From contig JADGPG010000060.1 of the NCBI GenBank assembly GCA_017882545.1, positions 1 through 64,000 on the forward strand: DNA of 64,000 nucleotides. The letters are read 5' to 3'. A program made the position numbers and the translations under genes. Positions 1 through 9,333 of the stretch are shown piece after piece (the first letter of the stretch is position 1; every line of letters begins with the position of its first letter). Under the pieces are notes generated by a model. That model was not told the origin of the DNA. It saw only the letters and a list, made by a program, of their open reading frames with translations, and did not search any database. This DNA comes from Thermoleophilia bacterium. Its GTDB lineage: Bacteria > Actinomycetota > Thermoleophilia > Miltoncostaeales > Miltoncostaeaceae.

Positions 1-128
1 CACCGACAGTTCCACGGGCGCCGCCGCGGTGTGAACCGCCGATGCGCTCCGGGACCCGACGGCATGCCGTCGGGTCCCGGAGCGCATCGGCGGTTCACAC
101 CGCGGCGGCGCCCGTGGAACTGTCGGTG
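1..128. repeat. Perfect 128-bp palindrome (64-bp arms, no loop) at the window edge; includes the msrA 3' end
   Basis: Bases 1-64 are the exact reverse complement of 65-128; centre is ggcatgcc. Confidence 0.95.
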
Positions 129-829
129 ACATCGAGCCCGATCGGGCACGACACGCCGGTGCCCCCCAGACCGCAGTAGCCGTTGGGCACCTTCGACAGG
201 TACTGCTGGTGATAAGGCTCGGCGTAGTAGAAGGGTCCTGCGTCGACGACTTCGGTCGTGATCGGCCCGTATCCCGACGCGCGCAGCCGCTCGCCGTAGG
301 CCTCGCGGGAGCGCTCGGCGCGCCGGCGCTGGTCGTCGGAGAACGTGTAGATCCCCGACCGGTACTGGGTGCCGGTGTCGTTGCCCTGACGCATCCCCTG
401 GGTCGGATCGTGGTTCTCCCAGAAGACCTGCAACAGCGTCTCGTACGTAATCCGCGCGGGATCAAACACGACGAGCACGACCTCGTTATGGCCCGTCATC
501 CCGGAGCAGACCTCGTCGTAGGACGGGTTCGGCGTGTAGCCGCCGGAGTAGCCGACCGTCGTCGTGACAACCCCGTCAAGCTGCCAGAAAACGCGCTCCG
601 CACCCCAAAAGCAGCCCATCCCAAACATCGCCGTCTCGGATCCGGCAGGAAAGGGACCGACCAGAGGTGTCGCCAGTACGTCGTGAGACGCAGGCACCGC
701 CATCACGCGGTCACGGCCCGGAAGTGCACCGTCGGGGGCCGGCATGGTTGCGGTCTTGCGGAACAGTCCCATGCCCGCGACCGTAGCGCTGATGTCCGAC
801 CCGGTCCAGGCACAACGGCCGGGCGGCAT
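95..829 (-). CDS. msrA: Peptide-methionine (S)-S-oxide reductase MsrA (true start probably internal, [10 protein letters not shown])
   Basis: MsrA motif [49 protein letters not shown] and downstream conserved blocks. Confidence 0.95.
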   Translation of the reverse strand: MPPGRCAWTGSDISATVAGMGLFRKTATMPAPDGALPGRDRVMAVPASHDVLATPLVGPFPAGSETAMFGMGCFWGAERVFWQLDGVVTTTVGYSGGYTPNPSYDEVCSGMTGHNEVVLVVFDPARITYETLLQVFWENHDPTQGMRQGNDTGTQYRSGIYTFSDDQRRRAERSREAYGERLRASGYGPITTEVVDAGPFYYAEPYHQQYLSKVPNGYCGLGGTGVSCPIGLDVTDSSTGAAAV

Positions 830-1245
830 CAGTCGGCCAGGATCTCGACCGGCTCTTCAGTGATGGCATCGGGCGGCGGCCGATCGCGGCGCAGATGGAA
901 CGCGCGGAGCTCGGGCTCGTCCGGATTTGCCAGCGACACGATCACGTAGAGCGTGCGTCCGAAGAAGGCCAGCTCGACATCCGTCCGGGACGGGTAGGCC
1001 GCCGACCGGGTGTGAGAGTGGTAGATCGCCAGCAGGTCCTCGCCCGAATCGTCGATGGCATCCATGATCCGCATCTGCTCGCGCGGATCCATCACGTACA
1101 TGAACGGACTCGACTCCGTGTTGGCGGCGGGATGGACCGACGTCCCGCACCCGTCCCGGCCGCCGATCATCCCGCAGCACTCGTTGGGAAGGTCGGCCAC
1201 CGCATGGGCGATCAACTCGTCGGCGAGGCTACGTGGCAGCTGCAC
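829..1245 (-). CDS. M67/JAMM (MPN) metallopeptidase, Mec-like
   Basis: JAMM signature [16 protein letters not shown]; next to cysM-like and cysO-like genes. Confidence 0.9.
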   Translation of the reverse strand: MQLPRSLADELIAHAVADLPNECCGMIGGRDGCGTSVHPAANTESSPFMYVMDPREQMRIMDAIDDSGEDLLAIYHSHTRSAAYPSRTDVELAFFGRTLYVIVSLANPDEPELRAFHLRRDRPPPDAITEEPVEILAD

Positions 1246-1247
1246 GG

Positions 1248-2183
1248 CTACCAGAACAGCCCGCGGTCGAGGGTGTCTGCGACGTCGTCAAGGGGTGCGG
1301 TCCAGATCCCGGCCGACAGGTATTTCCAACCGCCATCGCAGACGATGCCGACGATCGTGCCCCGCTCCATGCGGGCGGCCAGCCGGGCGCAGGTGTGCAC
1401 GACCGCGCCGGAGGAGATCCCGGCGAAGATGCCCTCCTCATCGGCGAGCCGACGCGTCATCACCAGGGCGTCGCGGTTGGCGACGAGCAGTTTCCGATCG
1501 AGACGCGAGATGTCGAGAATCGGCGGGATGAAACCATCGTCGAGGCTGCGGAGACCGCTCACCGGGTCGCCCTGGAGAGGCTCGCAGGCGATCACCTGGA
1601 TCTCCGGGCGATACTCCTTCAGCCGGGCCGAGCAGCCCATCAGGGTGCCGCCCGTACCGAGCCCGGCGACGAAGACATCCAGATCCGGGCAGTCACGGAT
1701 AATCTCGGCCGCCGTGCCCTCGTAATGGGCCCGGGGATTTGCCGGGTTCCCATATTGGAACGGCATGAACACACCGTTCTCGGCGGCCAGGCGCGTGGCG
1801 ACCTGGACGGCGCCGTTCGACCCAAACTCGCCGTCGGTCGGCACGATTTCGGCGCCGTAGAGCCGGAGCAGCGCCTTGCGCTCATCGGTGACGTTCTCCG
1901 GCATTACCGCCACGAGCCGATAGCCCTTGACGCGGCAGATCATCGCCAGCGCGATCCCGGTATTGCCGGAGGTCGGCTCCATGATCGTGTCGCCCGGCGA
2001 CAGCAGACCGCGATGCTCGGCATCGTCGATCAGCGAGAGCGCGGTTCGGTCCTTGATCGATCCGGTCGGATTGTGGCTCTCGAGCTTGACCACGATCCGC
2101 ACGTCGGGGTTCGGCGAGATGCGCGACAACTCGACCAGCGGCGTATTGCCGATCGTGCCGAGCACATCGGGTGAAATCGACAT
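1248..2183 (-). CDS. cysM: Cysteine synthase, CysM-like (PLP fold type II)
   Basis: TIGNTPLVELSRI, KLESHNPTGSIKDRTAL, EPTSGNTGIALA, GTGGTLMG motifs. Confidence 0.93.
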   Translation of the reverse strand: MSISPDVLGTIGNTPLVELSRISPNPDVRIVVKLESHNPTGSIKDRTALSLIDDAEHRGLLSPGDTIMEPTSGNTGIALAMICRVKGYRLVAVMPENVTDERKALLRLYGAEIVPTDGEFGSNGAVQVATRLAAENGVFMPFQYGNPANPRAHYEGTAAEIIRDCPDLDVFVAGLGTGGTLMGCSARLKEYRPEIQVIACEPLQGDPVSGLRSLDDGFIPPILDISRLDRKLLVANRDALVMTRRLADEEGIFAGISSGAVVHTCARLAARMERGTIVGIVCDGGWKYLSAGIWTAPLDDVADTLDRGLFW

Positions 2184-2221
2184 CGCGCCGGTGACGCCGA
2201 GTTCCGGACGCACGGCCGCCG

Positions 2222-2500
2222 CTAGCGCGCGCCGCCGGCCATGGCCGGAAGGATCAGCAGCGTGTCCGAATCGTCCACCGACGTGTCGAGCCACCCCAGC
2301 AGCCGGACATCCTCGTCGTTGACGTAGATGTTCACGAAGCGGTGCAGTTCCCCGTCGTCCCCGACGAGCTGGGCCCGGACCTCAGGATGCGCGGCATAGA
2401 GAGACTGAAGGACCTCCGCAACCGTCGATCCGGGGACCGGCAGCTCACGGACGCCGCCGACCGCAGCGCGCAGCACGGGCGGCACGCGAACCGTGCTCAT
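2222..2500 (-). CDS. CysO-like ThiS/MoaD-family sulfur carrier protein ending in GGAR
   Basis: 92 aa, HRFVNIYVNDEDVR block typical of CysO, C-terminus LPAMAGGAR then stop; start overlaps the upstream gene stop. Confidence 0.88.
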   Translation of the reverse strand: MSTVRVPPVLRAAVGGVRELPVPGSTVAEVLQSLYAAHPEVRAQLVGDDGELHRFVNIYVNDEDVRLLGWLDTSVDDSDTLLILPAMAGGAR

Positions 2501-3681
2501 GCCTGCACCGCGCCGACGTGGCGGCCGATCCCGGCGCACCAGGCGTCGTAGTCGCGGAACTCCAGGTGTGCATCGGGGCCGCAACCCGGGCAGTTCGGAT
2601 CGCGACGGACCTTCAGCTCGGTAAACGACATCCCGAGGGCGTCGTAGACGAGCAGCCGACCCGAGAGCGTGTCGCCGATGCCGAGGATGACCTTGATCGC
2701 CTCGTTGGCCTGAATGTTGCCCATCACGCCGCAGAGCACACCCAAGACGCCCGCTTCCCCACACGACGGCGCGAGGTCCGGGGGCGGCGGCTCCGGGAAC
2801 AGGCAGCGGTAGCACGGACCGTCGTATGGCAGGAACACCGAGGCGTGGCCCTCAAAACGCAGGATGCTCGCGTGCACCAGGGGCTTGCGGGCCATCAAGG
2901 ACGCATCGGCAAGCAGATATCGGGTGGGGAAATTGTCCGCGCCGTCGACGATGACGTCGTAGTCGGCGATGATGTCGAGCACGTTGTCCCGGTTGATGCG
3001 CGTGGCGTGCGCGTTGACCGTCACATCGGGGTTCAGCGCCTCGATCGCGATCTTGGCCGACTCCGCCTTGAGCATGCCGACTCGGTCGGTCGTGTGGATG
3101 ATCTGCCGCTGCAGGTTGCTCGCGTCAACGACGTCGTCGTCCACCAGACCGAGAGTCCCGACCCCGGCGGCAGCCAGATAGTACGCGGACGGCGACCCGA
3201 GGCCGCCGGCCCCGATGAGCAGCACCTTCGCGCCCAGCAGCTTGAGCTGGCCGGCCTCGCCGACCTCCGGGATCAGCGTGTGGCGGCTGTAGCGCGCCCG
3301 CTGCTCGGCGGTGAGCGTCTGCGGGACGTCGTAGTGGTTTCCGGCCTGCTTCCAGCGGGTGAACCCGCCGGCGAGACTCTCGACGTGGTCGTACCCCATC
3401 TCACGGAGGTTGCGGGCGGCCAGCAGGGACCGAAATCCGCCGGCGCACAGGAGAACGATCGGCTCATTTGGGCGCGCAACCCCGGCAATCCGGCTCTCGA
3501 GGTAGCCGCGCGGCACATGGACGGCACCGGGCACGTGCCCCTCGTCCCACTCCGCCTGCTCACGCACGTCGATCACAAGCGGCGCTTCGTCGGAGGCCAG
3601 GCGGTCCGCCAGCTCGGCGACCTGGACCTCTGGGATCTCCTCACGCGCAGCGGCGAGGAGGTCTTGGTACGTCCGACCCAT
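2497..3681 (-). CDS. Rhodanese-ThiF/MoeB fusion (adenylyltransferase/sulfurtransferase) with the rhodanese domain N-terminal
   Basis: N-terminal rhodanese with CAGGFRS loop, then ThiF/MoeB (VLLIGAGGLGSPSAYYLAAAGVG, CPGCGP zinc motif). Confidence 0.93.
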   Translation of the reverse strand: MGRTYQDLLAAAREEIPEVQVAELADRLASDEAPLVIDVREQAEWDEGHVPGAVHVPRGYLESRIAGVARPNEPIVLLCAGGFRSLLAARNLREMGYDHVESLAGGFTRWKQAGNHYDVPQTLTAEQRARYSRHTLIPEVGEAGQLKLLGAKVLLIGAGGLGSPSAYYLAAAGVGTLGLVDDDVVDASNLQRQIIHTTDRVGMLKAESAKIAIEALNPDVTVNAHATRINRDNVLDIIADYDVIVDGADNFPTRYLLADASLMARKPLVHASILRFEGHASVFLPYDGPCYRCLFPEPPPPDLAPSCGEAGVLGVLCGVMGNIQANEAIKVILGIGDTLSGRLLVYDALGMSFTELKVRRDPNCPGCGPDAHLEFRDYDAWCAGIGRHVGAVQA

Positions 3682-3727
3682 CAGCTTCTCCAGTGGCGTT
3701 GCGACAGATTCACGAAATACCCCAGTG

Positions 3728-3733
3728 ATTATA
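3728..3733 (-). promoter_or_regulatory. Candidate -10 element (TATAAT) for the sulfur-carrier operon
   Basis: Perfect TATAAT on the minus strand about 47 nt upstream of the rhodanese-ThiF start in a locally AT-rich patch. Confidence 0.4.
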
Positions 3734-3775
3734 GACTTTTCTTCGGACCCACATCCCGCCTACGCTGACGATGCG

Positions 3776-4057
3776 ATGTCGCGACCATCGATCGCCAAGA
3801 GCGCCTTTGCCAACGCCGACGGACGGGTGCGATGCCCGACGCCCGATTGCTGGGGTGATCTGCTGTTGTTCCCGACCGGCACTCGCGACGCGGAGGGCGT
3901 CCCGGAGTTCCAGCCATTCACGGTGTGTCCGCTGTGCGGCGGCACGGTTGACATCAAACAGGACATGACCGACCGCGATCTGTTCCTGAGGGTCGCCTGG
4001 CTCCGCGCCAATCCGTTGGAGGACGCGGACATCGGGCCGGAGTTCGAATCATCGTAG
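3776..4057 (+). CDS. Small hypothetical protein with two CPxxC zinc-ribbon-like motifs
   Basis: MSRPSIAKSAFANADGRVRCPTPDCWG...FTVCPLCGG; paired Cys motifs. Confidence 0.6.
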   Translation: MSRPSIAKSAFANADGRVRCPTPDCWGDLLLFPTGTRDAEGVPEFQPFTVCPLCGGTVDIKQDMTDRDLFLRVAWLRANPLEDADIGPEFESS

Positions 4058-4089
4058 CCGCTTGTGGCCGAATTCGGCCCGCGGCTCGG

Positions 4090-4317
4090 TTACTCGAACT
4101 CGCCGAACATCGGCGTAAACACGGCGTTCCAGCGCCCGGCGGAGACCCCAAGCGCCGCGGGCCCTGCCGCCGCCGCGAGGTCCTCCGCACTCTCGAAGCG
4201 ATCACCGGAACCGATGCGGGCCGCCAGCCGCCGGCACGGCGCCTCGCCGAGGCGGGCCATCGCGGCCGCCGCCAGGATGTCCTGTCCGGTCACCGCCCGA
4301 TCGTCGTCACCATTCAC
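4090..4317 (-). CDS. Small hypothetical protein
   Basis: 75-aa ORF convergent with the preceding gene; no strong motif. Confidence 0.4.
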   Translation of the reverse strand: MNGDDDRAVTGQDILAAAAMARLGEAPCRRLAARIGSGDRFESAEDLAAAAGPAALGVSAGRWNAVFTPMFGEFE

Positions 4318-4438
4318 GAGGCCATCCTACGACGGTCATCGTGACGCCCGGGGCACGTGGCATCGTGTTCCACATGCGCTACGGCCGCCTGTCTGCGTCC
4401 ACCCGCCCGACGCGCACCGGCATCCGGGCGGTCGGCTG

Positions 4439-5791
4439 ATGGCCAAGGGCCCCGTCCCGCCTCCGGGCGACGACCTGTTCGGCGCCCTCGTGGGCCAGCG
4501 TCTGGCCGAAGGCGGGCCGCTGGCCTCGCGGATGCGACCTCGTGATCGCGGCGAGCTTGTCGGCCAATCGCCGCTGCTCGGTCCCGATGGCTTCCTCGGG
4601 CGGGCGATCGCGGAGGATCGCGTGCCGTCACTGGTCCTGTATGGGCCACCCGGATCCGGAAAGACGACGATCGCCCGCATCATCGCAACGTCGACGCAGG
4701 CGAACTTCGTCGAGCTCTCCGCAACGCAGGCCACCGTCGCCGATGTCCGGGCGGCGCTCGCGCAGGCGCGCGACCGGCTGGCAGGCGGCGGGAGGACGGT
4801 CCTGTTCATCGACGAGATCCACCGTTTCAACAAGAGCCAACAGGACGCGCTCCTGCCCGCGGTCGAGAACGGCGTCGTGACCCTGATCGGCGCGACGACC
4901 GAGAACCCATACTACGAGGTCAACTCCGCCCTGATCTCGCGGATGCGGGTCATGGTGCTCGACCGTCTCGCCGACGGCGATCTTGGAACCCTCGTCGACC
5001 GCGCGCTTGCCGACCCGCGCGGCCTGGGCGGCCGCGTCGGTCTGGGCGACGACGCCCGCAGGGCCGTCATCGCACGCGCCGGCGGCGATGCACGCTCAGC
5101 GCTCAACCTGCTCGAGGCCGCGGCACTGGCCACCGCCGACGGGGCCACGATCGACGTCGCCGCTGTCGAGGGCGCGGCCGGTGGGCGCGCGATCCCCTAC
5201 GACCGGGCCGGAGATGCCCACTACGACACAATCTCCGCCTTCATCAAATCGATGCGCGGCAGTGATCCGGACGCGGCCGTGTACTACCTCGCGGTGATGA
5301 TCGCCGGTGGCGAAGACCCCAAGTTCATTGCTCGCCGGATCGTGATCGCCGCCAGCGAAGACGTGGGAAATGCCGACCCGCAGGCGCTGGTTGTGGCCGC
5401 CGCCGCGGCGCGCGCCGTGGAGTTCGTCGGGCTACCCGAATGCCGGATGAATCTCGCCCAGGCCGCCATCTACATCGCCCTGGCGCCAAAGTCGGACGCC
5501 AGCTACCGCGCCATCGACGCGGCGTTGGCGCACATCGAGCGGTCCGGGCCGGACCGCCCGCCCGTGGCGTTGCGGGACGCCAGTCGGCCGAATGCCCGCC
5601 ACTTCGGCCACGGTGACGGATACCGCAACCCGCACCGCTCTGCGGACGGGGTTCTCGACGAGACCCTCCTGCCGGACCGGGTCGCCGGAACACGATTCTT
5701 CACCCCCGGCCCACGCGGTGTCGAGGCCGACCGCGCGGCGCGTCTCGCGGCGCTCCGGATCCCGGACGAGGGCGCCCCCACGCCGTTCTGA
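4439..5791 (+). CDS. rarA: RarA/MgsA-like replication-associated recombination ATPase
   Basis: LYGPPGSGKTTIARIIA Walker A, LFIDEIHRFNKSQQDALLPAVE, GATTENPYYEVNSAL. Confidence 0.95.
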   Translation: MAKGPVPPPGDDLFGALVGQRLAEGGPLASRMRPRDRGELVGQSPLLGPDGFLGRAIAEDRVPSLVLYGPPGSGKTTIARIIATSTQANFVELSATQATVADVRAALAQARDRLAGGGRTVLFIDEIHRFNKSQQDALLPAVENGVVTLIGATTENPYYEVNSALISRMRVMVLDRLADGDLGTLVDRALADPRGLGGRVGLGDDARRAVIARAGGDARSALNLLEAAALATADGATIDVAAVEGAAGGRAIPYDRAGDAHYDTISAFIKSMRGSDPDAAVYYLAVMIAGGEDPKFIARRIVIAASEDVGNADPQALVVAAAAARAVEFVGLPECRMNLAQAAIYIALAPKSDASYRAIDAALAHIERSGPDRPPVALRDASRPNARHFGHGDGYRNPHRSADGVLDETLLPDRVAGTRFFTPGPRGVEADRAARLAALRIPDEGAPTPF

Positions 5792-5834
5792 CCGGGCTCC
5801 CCACAGGCCCGCGTGCGTCAAGTACCGTGGAAGC

Positions 5835-6293
5835 ATGACCGCATCTAATGACCTTTCGGAGCGCCTTGAGCGCGACGCCACGCAAGCGCTCCGCGACGGC
5901 GACAAGCTGCGACTGTCGGTGCTCCGACGAGCCCGCGCCGCGCTCAAGAACGCAGAGATCGACGCCCGCACGGGCGGTGGCACCGTCGACGCGACCCGCG
6001 TCCTCCAGGGTCTCGCCAAACGCCATCGGGAATCAATCGAACAGTTCGCCCAGGGCGGACGGCAAGACCTCGTCAACCAGGAGGTCGCCGAGCTTGCCGT
6101 TCTCGACGAGTACCTCCCGGCGCAGGCGTCGGATGCCGATGTCGAGGCCGTCGTGCGCGAGGTGATCGCCGAAGCCGGCATCACCGACCCGAAACAGCTC
6201 GGCAAGATCATGCGCCCAGCGCTCGACCGCCTCGGTCCCGGCGCCGAGGGCGGCCGCGTTCGCGACATTGCCCAGCGGGTGCTCGCGGAGTGA
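5835..6293 (+). CDS. GatB/YqeY domain-containing protein
   Basis: MTASNDLSERLERDATQALRDGDKLRLSVLRRARAALKN...LDEYLPAQ...GKIMRPAL pattern. Confidence 0.9.
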   Translation: MTASNDLSERLERDATQALRDGDKLRLSVLRRARAALKNAEIDARTGGGTVDATRVLQGLAKRHRESIEQFAQGGRQDLVNQEVAELAVLDEYLPAQASDADVEAVVREVIAEAGITDPKQLGKIMRPALDRLGPGAEGGRVRDIAQRVLAE

Positions 6294-6805
6294 CACGCGC
6301 ACGACTGCCGCGCGGGGTCGTCCCGCTGGCGGCCGGGCCCGGTCAGGAGTCGGTGTGGGACTATCCGCGCCCCCCGCGCCTGGCGTACACCGCCGCCCGA
6401 ATCCGGATCCTGTTCGGCGGCGCCGTGGTGGCCGACTCCCCGCGCGCCGTCCGGGTGCTGGAGACCAGCCACCCTCCCGGCTACTACATACCGATCGGCG
6501 CATGGCGCCCGGGCGCCCTGGTGCGCGCGGGCGGCGCCAGCGAGTGCGAGTGGAAGGGCGCCGCGCGCTACTTCGACGTCGTTGCGGGCAATGCCATCGC
6601 ACCCCGGGCCGCGTGGGGATACCCTCATCCGACCCCGGCGTTTGCCGCCATCGCCGACTGCGTATCGGTGTATCCGGGCCTGATGGACCGCTGCGAGGTC
6701 GACGGGGTCGTCGTCGTCGCCCAGGAGGGCGGATTCTACGGCGGCTGGATCACGCCCGATATCGTGGGTCCGTTCAAAGGCGGGCCCGACACATGGGGTT
6801 GGTGA
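6290..6805 (+). CDS. DUF427-like protein
   Basis: Pattern VWDYPRPPRL...IRILFGGAVVADSPRAVRVLETSHPPGYYIP and CEWKGAARYFDV. Confidence 0.8.
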   Translation: MTRARLPRGVVPLAAGPGQESVWDYPRPPRLAYTAARIRILFGGAVVADSPRAVRVLETSHPPGYYIPIGAWRPGALVRAGGASECEWKGAARYFDVVAGNAIAPRAAWGYPHPTPAFAAIADCVSVYPGLMDRCEVDGVVVVAQEGGFYGGWITPDIVGPFKGGPDTWGW

Positions 6806-6809
6806 GGCA

Positions 6810-8432
6810 GTGACCACACAGGCAGCGCCCGGCCACCCGGTCCCCGACGGCGACCTCACCGACGCCGAGCGCGCGAAGATCGCGCCATACGTCACCGACA
6901 CCGTCGGACCGGTGTTCGCCCTGACCAACCTCCCGGAGACGGTCAAGGGTGCACTGTTCGCGCGCTATTCGCGCAGCCCGAAATCGCTGCGACGCCTCCT
7001 TGTCGACGAGTTCCTTACGGATGGCGGTCAGTCGGTCGCCGACGCCGGGCCGGGCCAGGCGCAGGCCGACGCTCTGTACCAGCGCGTCCTGGCCGACTAC
7101 GGCGACGATTCGGTGGCCCAGCTCGGCGGCGCCCACGTCGCCGTCGAGGGCGCGTCCAACATCCTCACCAAGATTCTTCAGTGGGGGCGCCTGGCCAGCT
7201 ACCTGGAACAGTCGACGCGCTACATCGCCTACACGGACCGCCCGGGCGGGCTCTGGCGGTACTACACCCCTCCCGACGTCGCCACGATCCCGGGGCTCGG
7301 GTCCTCCTATCGCGCGACCCTCGATGGCGCCTTCGCGGTCTACAGCGAGCTCCTGCCGGCGATGGTCGACTACTGGGAGGCGCGCGTCCCCGTCGACGAC
7401 GCGCCAGACGCCGCCCGCCGGCGCGCGATCCGCGCGCGCGCCCTCGACAGCCTGCGTGGGCTCCTCCCTGCCGCAACGCGCTCTAACGTTGGCATCTTCG
7501 CGTCGGGACAGGCCTATGAGGCCCTCTTGGTGCGGCTCATCGCCCATCCGCTGCCCGAGGCACGCGAGGCCGGGGCGAGCATCCTCGCCCAGCTGCGGAC
7601 CGTGATCCCCGCCTTCCTGACGCGCGTCGACCGCCCCGACCGGGGCCTCCGGCATGCCCAGTACCTCGCCGACGCCGACGCCGCGATGCGGCAGGCGGCG
7701 AGCGAACTGCTGCCCACCGCAGCGCCGGGACCTAACGCGCCCGAGGTGCGCTTGGTCGAGTGGGACCCCGACGGCGAACAGCGTGTCGCGGTCCACGCGT
7801 TGTGGGCGGGTTCGTCACACGGCCTGGATGCGGTCCGCGACACGGTCGCCGCCATGGATGGCGCCACACTGGCACGGGTACTGGCGGACTACTCAGGTGA
7901 GCGCAGCGACCGCCGCTACAAGCCGGGCCGCGCGCTCGAGGCGACGACCTACACCTTCGAAGTGGTCTGCGACTACGGCGCCTACCGTGACCTCCAGCGC
8001 CACCGGATGCTGACGCTCCAGGCCCAGACGCTCGGGATCGCACTCGGTTGGGCCATGCCCGACGAAGTCGCCGACGCCGGATGCGGGGACCGGTACGAAC
8101 GGGTCATGGCCGAGAGTGCTGCGCTGTACGGGCAACTCGCGGGCACGCTGCCGCTCGCCGCGCCGTACGCGGTCAGCCTCGCCCACCGGATCCGATTCAC
8201 GATGATCCTCAACGCGCGCGAGGCGATGCACATGATCGAGTTGCGCAGCCAGCCGCAGGGGCATGTCGCCTACCGCGAGGTCGCCCAGCAGATGCACGAG
8301 CGCATCCGCGAGGTGGGACATCACGCGATCGCCGACATGATGCGCTTTGTCGATCACTCGCACCCCGATGCGGGACGGATGGCCGCAGAACGCCGCCTCG
8401 AGGCCCGCCGGACGGCCCGCGCCGATGCCTGA
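6810..8432 (+). CDS. ThyX-family protein with two tandem ThyX-like domains
   Basis: GDDSVAQLGGAHVAVEGASNILTKILQWGRLASYLEQSTRYI in the first half; RHRMLTLQAQ and NAREAMHMIELRSQPQGHVAYREVAQ in the second. Confidence 0.85.
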   Translation: MTTQAAPGHPVPDGDLTDAERAKIAPYVTDTVGPVFALTNLPETVKGALFARYSRSPKSLRRLLVDEFLTDGGQSVADAGPGQAQADALYQRVLADYGDDSVAQLGGAHVAVEGASNILTKILQWGRLASYLEQSTRYIAYTDRPGGLWRYYTPPDVATIPGLGSSYRATLDGAFAVYSELLPAMVDYWEARVPVDDAPDAARRRAIRARALDSLRGLLPAATRSNVGIFASGQAYEALLVRLIAHPLPEAREAGASILAQLRTVIPAFLTRVDRPDRGLRHAQYLADADAAMRQAASELLPTAAPGPNAPEVRLVEWDPDGEQRVAVHALWAGSSHGLDAVRDTVAAMDGATLARVLADYSGERSDRRYKPGRALEATTYTFEVVCDYGAYRDLQRHRMLTLQAQTLGIALGWAMPDEVADAGCGDRYERVMAESAALYGQLAGTLPLAAPYAVSLAHRIRFTMILNAREAMHMIELRSQPQGHVAYREVAQQMHERIREVGHHAIADMMRFVDHSHPDAGRMAAERRLEARRTARADA

Positions 8433-9246
8433 GCCGGCGCACAGCGATCGCCCGCGTCTCGGCGGAATGGCGCTCGCCAACGGGCTACTGGTCCACGGTC
8501 CCACCCATTGGGCGGCGGCGGTGCGGCGCGAGGACGGCGAGATCGTCGTGGCGTCCGGGGCCAAACCGCGTTTCGCGATCCCGGTGGTCGGTGGCCTGCC
8601 AGTCATTCGCGGCATCCTCCGCATCGGCGAGGCCATGGCTGTCCTGCCCGCCATGCGACGGGCGTTCCCCGAGGCGCGCTTCGCGTTTGATTCCGGACCG
8701 GCACGACTCGCGATCGCCGCCACCTTCGCAGGCGGGCTTATCGCCCGCCGCCGCCTGCACTCACCGCTCGGGCAGGAACTCGCCTCGGCGGCGCTCGGGC
8801 TCGCACCCGCCGTGGTGGCGCTGCGGACATCACGTGCAGCCGCGTGGCATGCCGTCGAGCACAAGAGCATCGCCGCGTACGAGGCCGGTGGCCCGGACGA
8901 GGTCGCGCTCGCGGACCGCTACCCGAAAGAGCACCCGCGCTGCGGCAGCAACCTGATCGCGCCGATGGTGGCGACCTCGGTCGCGGCCAACCTGCTGGTG
9001 CGCTGCGTGCCCGGACTGCGCCGCTACGGCGCGCGCGGTGTCGCCGCACTGCTGGCGGTGGGTTCGACGGTGGAACTGTTTGCGTTCGCGACCCGCAACC
9101 CGGGCCACCCGATCGCCCGAACCCTGCATGGGATCGGCCACGCGATTCAGGCGCGGATCGCCACGGTCGAACCCGACCCCGACGAGATGCTGGTCGGCGC
9201 GGCAGCGTTGCAGGAGATCTGCCGGGTCGAGGGCGTCAGCGGCTGA
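8425..9246 (+). CDS. DUF1385 family membrane protein
   Basis: [13 protein letters not shown]...[13 protein letters not shown]...[12 protein letters not shown]...[18 protein letters not shown] pattern. Confidence 0.9.
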   Translation: MPEPAHSDRPRLGGMALANGLLVHGPTHWAAAVRREDGEIVVASGAKPRFAIPVVGGLPVIRGILRIGEAMAVLPAMRRAFPEARFAFDSGPARLAIAATFAGGLIARRRLHSPLGQELASAALGLAPAVVALRTSRAAAWHAVEHKSIAAYEAGGPDEVALADRYPKEHPRCGSNLIAPMVATSVAANLLVRCVPGLRRYGARGVAALLAVGSTVELFAFATRNPGHPIARTLHGIGHAIQARIATVEPDPDEMLVGAAALQEICRVEGVSG

Positions 9247-9286
9247 CGCCGGGCGCCGCGTGATCGCTGCGATCGCTGCGATCACG
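9231..9286 (+). terminator. Candidate terminator/regulatory palindrome pair at the DUF1385 stop
   Basis: GGCGTCAGC-g-GCTGACGCC (9232-9250) followed by near-perfect 28-bp palindrome CGTGATCGCTGCGATCGCTGCGATCACG (9259-9286). Confidence 0.4.
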
Positions 9287-9333
9287 TACCGTTCCGGAAT
9301 ATCCGTGCCGAACCCGACAGCCCGCAGACCGAC

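Noticed and set aside
4064-4438. N-terminal extension of the rarA ORF
   Set aside because: Composition is Arg/Ser/Pro-rich and overlaps a small antisense ORF; ATG at 4439 fits the RarA family start.
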